Assembly (NCBI GenBank): GCA_030064795.1
Contig: JASJEI010000479.1
Span: forward strand, 1-9,471
Direction of reading: 5' to 3'
Length of the DNA stretch: 9,471 bases
Origin: Pleurocapsa sp. MO_226.B13
Lineage (GTDB): Bacteria > Cyanobacteriota > Cyanobacteriia > Cyanobacteriales > Xenococcaceae
The notes beneath the pieces were generated by a model. That model made no database searches. It had not been told where the DNA came from and saw nothing but the letters and a program-made list of their open reading frames with translations. The translations under genes were made by a program, and so were the position numbers. Of this stretch, positions 6,083-9,471 are shown in pieces; the stretch's first letter is position 1, and each line of letters opens with the position of its first letter.

Positions 6083-6454
6083 TTACGGATCGACAAAGCC
6101 AACTAGCTTGGTTATTTGATTATCTTGGTTTATTTCTCCGAAGAATATTCCCTGAGTAAATCTATCTCCGTTGGGTTGGGCTAATTGCCAGCGAAAGCGA
6201 AAAAAGCCGTGATGAATATCTGGAGTAGCAACCAAACTAATTTTCAATTCGGGAAATTTACTTTTAAATTGGTCGATAAAGCTTGAATGTAGTTCTCGCG
6301 TTTCTATTAACTGAGGTAAGTGAGAATCAGCATAAATGCAGTTTGCAGCCAAAACTTTATCGATTAACAATGCTCTTGCCTCTGAGTTAGGAGCGTTCCA
6401 GGCTGCTAGATATTCGGTAATTAGCCGTTCTATTTCTGGTGCTTGATGATTCAT
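6083..6454 (-). CDS. NTF2/SnoaL-like domain protein
   Basis: A 123-residue single-domain protein of the NTF2-like cone fold. Landmarks are the N-terminal helix with ITEYLAAWNA (about 12-21), the second helix with LIDKVLAANCIYADSHLP (about 30-48), FKSKFPELKISLVATPDIHHG in the middle strands, FRFRWQLAQPNGD near 87-99, and the closing strand ITKLVGFVDP. In this family the cone pocket may be a small enzyme site or only a binding or dimerisation module, so no function can be assigned. It precedes speB on the same strand with about 56 bp between stop and ATG, mostly the heptamer repeat, so the two may share a transcript. Divergent from the alpha/beta hydrolase gene. The leader is A/T-rich without a clear Shine-Dalgarno. 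Confidence 0.85.
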   Translation of the reverse strand: MNHQAPEIERLITEYLAAWNAPNSEARALLIDKVLAANCIYADSHLPQLIETRELHSSFIDQFKSKFPELKISLVATPDIHHGFFRFRWQLAQPNGDRFTQGIFFGEINQDNQITKLVGFVDP

Positions 6455-6485
6455 TTTAAATTCATTTTTAAATTAAATGTATGAA

Positions 6486-6518
6486 AGCCATAAGCTATCA
6501 AGCTTATAGCTTATGGCT
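6486..6518. repeat. 13-bp perfect inverted repeat in a divergent promoter region
   Basis: AGCCATAAGCTAT (6486-6498) and ATAGCTTATGGCT (6506-6518) are exact reverse complements with the 7-nt spacer CAAGCTT. It lies 31 bp upstream of the NTF2-like ATG and 87 bp upstream of the hydrolase ATG. No T-run follows on the plus strand and only TTT on the minus strand. It may be an operator, a leader hairpin, or a member of a dispersed short repeat, since similar words occur at 4015-4034 and 7651-7665. Confidence 0.7.
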
Positions 6519-6552
6519 AATAACGCCAGATAAACAAACTCGATCCACACTA

Positions 6553-6608
6553 AAATTAGATAATAAAGATACAAAACTTTAAATTAAATAATAAAGACAC
6601 AAATTATG
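6553..6608 (+). repeat. 28-bp tandem duplication directly upstream of the hydrolase start
   Basis: Unit 1 (6553-6580) and unit 2 (6581-6608) share 21 of 23 leading bases (6553-6575 against 6581-6603). Each unit includes a -10-like hexamer, GATAAT at 6559-6564 and AATAAT at 6587-6592, and the second unit runs into the hydrolase ATG at 6606. The duplication may have doubled a promoter or binding site. No good -35 is visible for either. Confidence 0.75.
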
Positions 6609-7502
6609 ACCTCGGCGATCGCAAATTATCAAACTCCCAAAACTTGGAACTGGCGCGGACACAAAATTACCTATCAGCAAGCAGGAGAGGCTGGCGCAGC
6701 AGTGGTACTGGTGCATGGGTTTGGTGCATCTTGGGGACACTGGCGCAAGAACTTACCCGTACTGGGTGAATCCTATCGTTGTTATGCGATCGACTTGATT
6801 GGCTTTGGTGGTTCGGATAAGCCCCAGCCTGATACAGATATTGAATATACTTTTGAAACTTGGGGCGAACAAGTAGCAGATTTTTGTCGTGAGGTGGTGG
6901 GTAGTCCTGCTTTTTTGATTGGCAACTCGATTGGCTGTATCGTGTTGATGCAGACTGCCGTAGACTATCCTAAGTTGGCTTTGGGTGTAGCAGCAATTAA
7001 TTGCTCAATTAGGTTACTCCACGATCGCAAGCGAGCTACTTTACCCTGGTATCGTAATTATGGCTCGATGATAATGCAAAGAGTATTGGGTAATAAACAA
7101 ATTGGTAGTTTCTTTTTTAACCAAATTGCCAAACCCCAAGTAGTTCGTAACATTTTATTACAGGCTTATCGTCGTCCCGAAGCGGTTAGCGATGAATTAA
7201 TCGATATTTTGATGAAGCCAGCTAAGGATCGAGGCGCGGTAGATGTTTTCTTGGCGTTTACGCGCTATTCTCAAGGCCCCTTACCAGAAGATTTACTGCC
7301 CCGTCTTACTTGTCCTACGGTGTTATTGTGGGGTACGGAAGACCCTTGGGAACCTGTGGAGATGGGTAGAGAGTTGGGTTCTATATCTACCGTAGATGAA
7401 TTTATTCCTCTAGAGGGTTTGGGTCATTGTCCCCAAGATGAAGCCCCTGAAATAGTTAATCCGATCTTGTTGAACTGGGTATTGAGCAACGCGGAAGACT
7501 AG
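6606..7502 (+). CDS. Alpha/beta hydrolase, pheophytinase/MhpC-like
   Basis: A 298-residue alpha/beta-fold hydrolase with a complete catalytic set: oxyanion motif VHGFGASWGHW at 36-46, nucleophile elbow GNSIG with Ser108, acid Asp246 in LLWGTEDPWEP, and His274 in GHCPQDEAPE. AIDLIGFGGSDKP at 61-73 is the usual loop after strand 4. The cap lies between about residues 130 and 225. The wording GHCPQDEAPEIVNP and the TWNWRGHKITYQQAG start closely resemble plant pheophytinase-type enzymes and their cyanobacterial relatives, which remove phytol from pheophytin or chlorophyll, so chlorophyll turnover is a plausible role, but haloperoxidase or ester hydrolase activity cannot be excluded. No signal peptide is seen, so it should be cytosolic. 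The ATG at 6606 is supported by family length and is followed by a HIP1 site. Divergent from the NTF2-like gene. Confidence 0.9.
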   Translation: MTSAIANYQTPKTWNWRGHKITYQQAGEAGAAVVLVHGFGASWGHWRKNLPVLGESYRCYAIDLIGFGGSDKPQPDTDIEYTFETWGEQVADFCREVVGSPAFLIGNSIGCIVLMQTAVDYPKLALGVAAINCSIRLLHDRKRATLPWYRNYGSMIMQRVLGNKQIGSFFFNQIAKPQVVRNILLQAYRRPEAVSDELIDILMKPAKDRGAVDVFLAFTRYSQGPLPEDLLPRLTCPTVLLWGTEDPWEPVEMGRELGSISTVDEFIPLEGLGHCPQDEAPEIVNPILLNWVLSNAED

Positions 7503-7660
7503 TTAAGGGAAGCAGGGGGAGAAACTTCCACTAAGGTGATTTCTTGAAACACCGCCTTAATTCGTTCTCGATTTCAGTTGGTCTCTAGTTTTAGTCGTTT
7601 TGCTCGCGATCGAGGAATTAAAAGTTCTTCCCGATAAGTGGCACTAAAATAGCTTATGAC
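7499..7660 (-). pseudogene. Possible 3' remnant of an unidentified gene
   Basis: The minus strand of the gap after the hydrolase reads as a protein-like sequence: SATYREELLIPRSRAKRL and on to KLETN, a TGA at 7574-7576, then NRERIKAVFQEITLVEV and SPPASLN, ending at a TAG (7499-7501) that overlaps the hydrolase stop. The frame is closed by a TAA at 7661-7663. The charged, Arg/Lys/Glu-rich composition on both sides of a single in-frame stop suggests the tail of a former gene. I do not recognise the family, and chance is possible. Confidence 0.35.
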
Positions 7661-7713
7661 TTATAACTACGAACAGTATACTCATAGCCAACTTGCAATT
7701 AAAACTCTGAATA

Positions 7714-8721
7714 ATGTCCAGTAGCGATCGCCAAACCATAAATTCTAACTGTATTGTTATCGGAGGGGATATTACAGGATTAATTATCGCTCAAATTTTG
7801 CATCGTCAGGGAATCAAGGTAACGGTGTTAAATGAGAATAGAAACATCGGCGGACGTTTGGCTACTTGTCGTATTAGCCAGGACGATTCTGTCGAAGGAG
7901 TATTTGATACTGGCGTTCAGTATTTCAGCGTTACCAACCCTCAATTTCAGGTTTGGGTAGATGAGTGGTTAAAGCATGGTGTAATTAAAGAATGGTGTCG
8001 GGGTTTTGGTAAAGCAGAGGTCAAACCTCGCTATTGTGGTGTTAATGGTATTAATGGCATTGCTCAATATCTGGCGCAGAATTTGGATATTTACCCCAAC
8101 ACCAAGGCGATCGAAGTTAGCTACGAAAAGAAATGGATGTTAGAAACACAAGGCGATCGACAATATCAAGCAGATATGCTAGTGATGACTTCTCCCATAC
8201 CCGAATCTTTGTCTTTATTAGATGCTTCTTTGATTGCCATACCTTTAGAGGTGAGATTTTCTTTAGAACAAATTGAATACGATCGCTCCATTGCTGTTTC
8301 AGTTTTATTAGAACAACCCAGTAATATTTCTCCTCCAGGAGGTATGAGTTTAAAAGATGATTCTTTAGCTTGGTTGGCGGATAATCATCAAAAGGGGATT
8401 TCTCCCAACGGTTATGCGGTGACGCTTCTGGCTACTCCTAATTTTAGTGATGAATACTGGAAGAGTGATGATGCCGAAATTGCCTATAAATTAATTACCA
8501 CCGCAGCCGATTATTTAGATTCTCCCGTAATTAAATATCAAGTACATCGCTGGTGTTATGGCTTGCCTAAAACTTTTTATAACGAACCCTGTTTAACCTT
8601 ACTAGAATTGCCTTTGGTTATGGCAGGAGATGCCTTTGTTGCTCCCACAGTAGAAGGCGCGGTAATGTCAGCCATAGCTGCTGGTAAATTAATCGGTCAA
8701 CGGTTTAGAGTTAGCAGTTAG
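7714..8721 (+). CDS. Renalase-like FAD/NAD(P)-dependent oxidoreductase
   Basis: A 335-residue flavoprotein-fold oxidoreductase of the renalase/amine-oxidase-like group. An N-terminal Rossmann unit (CIVIGGDITGL at 13-23, acidic strand end then ENRNIGGRLAT at 41-51), FDTGVQYFSVTNPQF at 64-78, GVNGINGIAQYLA at 109-121, HRWCYGLP at 278-285 and the C-terminal FAD-binding GDAFVAPTVEGAVMSAIAAG at 305-324 follow the family order. The dinucleotide motif, normally GxGxxG, reads G17-G18-D19-I20-T21-G22: the middle glycine is aspartate, which could weaken FAD binding. The rest of the fold is intact and the frame is unbroken. Substrate unknown; related enzymes oxidise aberrant dihydronicotinamides or carotenoid-like molecules. 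It is preceded by a gap with a gene remnant and only a weak -10-like TATAAC at 7662-7667, so it is probably transcribed alone. A HIP1 site lies at its fourth codon. Confidence 0.87.
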   Translation: MSSSDRQTINSNCIVIGGDITGLIIAQILHRQGIKVTVLNENRNIGGRLATCRISQDDSVEGVFDTGVQYFSVTNPQFQVWVDEWLKHGVIKEWCRGFGKAEVKPRYCGVNGINGIAQYLAQNLDIYPNTKAIEVSYEKKWMLETQGDRQYQADMLVMTSPIPESLSLLDASLIAIPLEVRFSLEQIEYDRSIAVSVLLEQPSNISPPGGMSLKDDSLAWLADNHQKGISPNGYAVTLLATPNFSDEYWKSDDAEIAYKLITTAADYLDSPVIKYQVHRWCYGLPKTFYNEPCLTLLELPLVMAGDAFVAPTVEGAVMSAIAAGKLIGQRFRVSS

Positions 8722-8746
8722 AGATTTCTATCTAAAATGTTTCGAG

Positions 8747-8847
8747 AGGACTGCATGCGGACAAGTCCTTTGCGTTAAAAGCCTTTGCATAAATTTTTGA
8801 GTCTGGGGGATGGGCGCTGTTGAGGAAACCTCGTGTATCCAGCCCCT
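8747..8847. repeat. GC-rich foldable block, possible dispersed repeat or structured RNA
   Basis: This block is clearly GC-richer than its flanks and has layered symmetry. AGGACT (8747-8752) pairs with AGTCCT (8764-8769); CCTTTGC is repeated at 8767-8773 and 8782-8788. A second stem can form from GGGGG/TGGG (8805-8814) with TCCA/CCCCT (8838-8847), with GAGG-AAA-CCTC (8822-8832) as an inner hairpin. No good T-run follows, so a terminator is doubtful. High-copy intergenic repeats in cyanobacteria often look like this, but I cannot count copies from one window. Confidence 0.4.
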
Positions 8848-9348
8848 CATGAATCAAAACCAGTAAACAAAATCGCTCAGCGACAATATTTAGATACATT
8901 TTCTTGTTTAAAGCTTTATTTTTGATCTCATAAGTAACGAGATAATAGAGGAAAGGAAGCGGAAATCTAAACTCGGTAAGGGTTAGAATCTCGCCTGAAA
9001 CCGCGCTTAGGTTAACGGTGAGAGTCATCAATAGTAAATTCTCAAAACTATATCAAGAGAAGATAAATTAACAACCGATTTAGATTAATTGTTGATGAAC
9101 TCTAGAGTCGTTTGGTTTATCAATACCAGACTAGTGTCTACAATAGTTAATTTAATTATGTTTGCCATAATACCTAGTTAACTACAGTAAAAACACTCAG
9201 ACATCCAGATTAGACAATATATCTAACATCAAATTGTGTTACGGCAGTTAACTAGTTTTAATTCGGGATAGAATACGGTAAAACTTGCTACTAAAACTAA
9301 AAACTAAAAACCGATCGATTAAATTGTTACAGACTATTGCAGTTCAAT

Positions 9349-9470
9349 CTAAACCGCGTCCAGATAGAAAACTGGAGTTTTCAAATAATTCCTTTTCCCT
9401 TTACCCCTTTCCCTTTTACCTAAAAACGAGAAAATCAAAAACTATGGGTTTCAAAGTAGACGCGGTTTAG
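9349..9470. repeat. 12-bp perfect inverted repeat bounding 122 bp (MITE-like)
   Basis: CTAAACCGCGTC (9349-9360) and GACGCGGTTTAG (9459-9470) are exact reverse complements at the ends of a 122-bp segment that includes the pyrimidine tract and no gene. This layout resembles a miniature inverted-repeat element, but a flanking target duplication cannot be tested because only one base follows the right arm. The similarity may also be chance or a dispersed repeat word. Confidence 0.4.
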
Positions 9471-9471
9471 T

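Larger units (their letters stand above)
8722..9471. other. 750 bp without a supportable gene
   Basis: After the flavoprotein stop I find no coding region I would defend. A minus-strand frame of 99 codons at 8732-9031 resembles no family and half of it is the reverse of the foldable block, so I treat it as spurious. 9032-9348 is A/T-rich with no evident repeats, RNA genes or strong promoters. A pyrimidine tract built of CCTTT/CCCTTT words lies near 9391-9419, and an inverted repeat closes the window. Confidence 0.6.

Noticed and set aside
8747..8769. Intrinsic terminator after the flavoprotein gene
   Set aside because: The 6-bp stem has an 11-nt loop and only three T residues after it, too weak to call.
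8732..9031. 99-codon minus-strand ORF
   Set aside because: No family resemblance, no ribosome binding site, and its C-terminal third is the reverse of the GC-rich foldable block. Probably a chance reading of a repeat.
9285..9470. 61-codon plus-strand ORF at the right end
   Set aside because: Low-complexity Lys/Arg/Phe-rich translation through a pyrimidine tract and the inverted repeat; not protein-like.
1..9471. CRISPR array, tRNA or rRNA genes, complete insertion sequence
   Set aside because: No regularly spaced repeats of array length, no tRNA-like TTCGA arm with matching acceptor stem, and no transposase were found on either strand.

Overview
The window looks like chromosomal DNA from a cyanobacterium with modest GC content. 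The clearest sign is the octamer GCGATCGC (HIP1), which I count 12 times in about 9.5 kb (for example at 63, 952, 1472, 1532, 2342, 2381, 3337, 4494, 4806, 5803, 6615 and 7724), together with many GATCG-rich variants. Heptamer tandem repeats, a protochlorophyllide-reductase-like SDR and a pheophytinase-like hydrolase fit the same origin. I cannot name the genus.

Layout. 1-180 holds no gene I can support. 181-1443 is a divergent pair: a six-helix membrane protein of unknown function (minus) and a TetR-family regulator (plus). They share a short intergenic region with a perfect inverted repeat whose arms are themselves palindromes, a strong candidate for the TetR operator. 1553-4594 is a run of minus-strand genes: a redoxin-fold protein that has lost its expected cysteines, pyrH (UMP kinase), frr (ribosome recycling factor, overlapping pyrH by 14 nt with its ribosome binding site inside pyrH), and a POR-like short-chain dehydrogenase. 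4773-5135 is a decayed piece of a large ABC exporter. 5142-6454 is an NTF2-like protein followed by an agmatinase-family ureohydrolase on the minus strand, separated by a 4 x 7 bp tandem repeat that abuts the ureohydrolase start.

From 6606 the orientation switches to plus: an alpha/beta hydrolase whose proximal promoter region is a 28-bp tandem duplication, a small gene remnant on the opposite strand, and a renalase-like FAD/NAD(P) oxidoreductase with an aspartate in its dinucleotide-binding glycine motif. 8722-9471 is about 750 bp without a supportable gene. It holds a GC-rich foldable block, a pyrimidine tract and a 12-bp inverted repeat that may bound a miniature element cut close to the window edge.

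How the genes fit together: pyrH-frr is a conserved housekeeping pair. The TetR/membrane pair looks like a self-contained regulated module whose inducer is unknown. The rest is mostly a set of single metabolic genes with no evident shared pathway. I see no CRISPR array, tRNA, rRNA, complete insertion sequence or recognised defence system. The best leads for something undescribed are the TetR/membrane-protein module and the cysteine-less redoxin.
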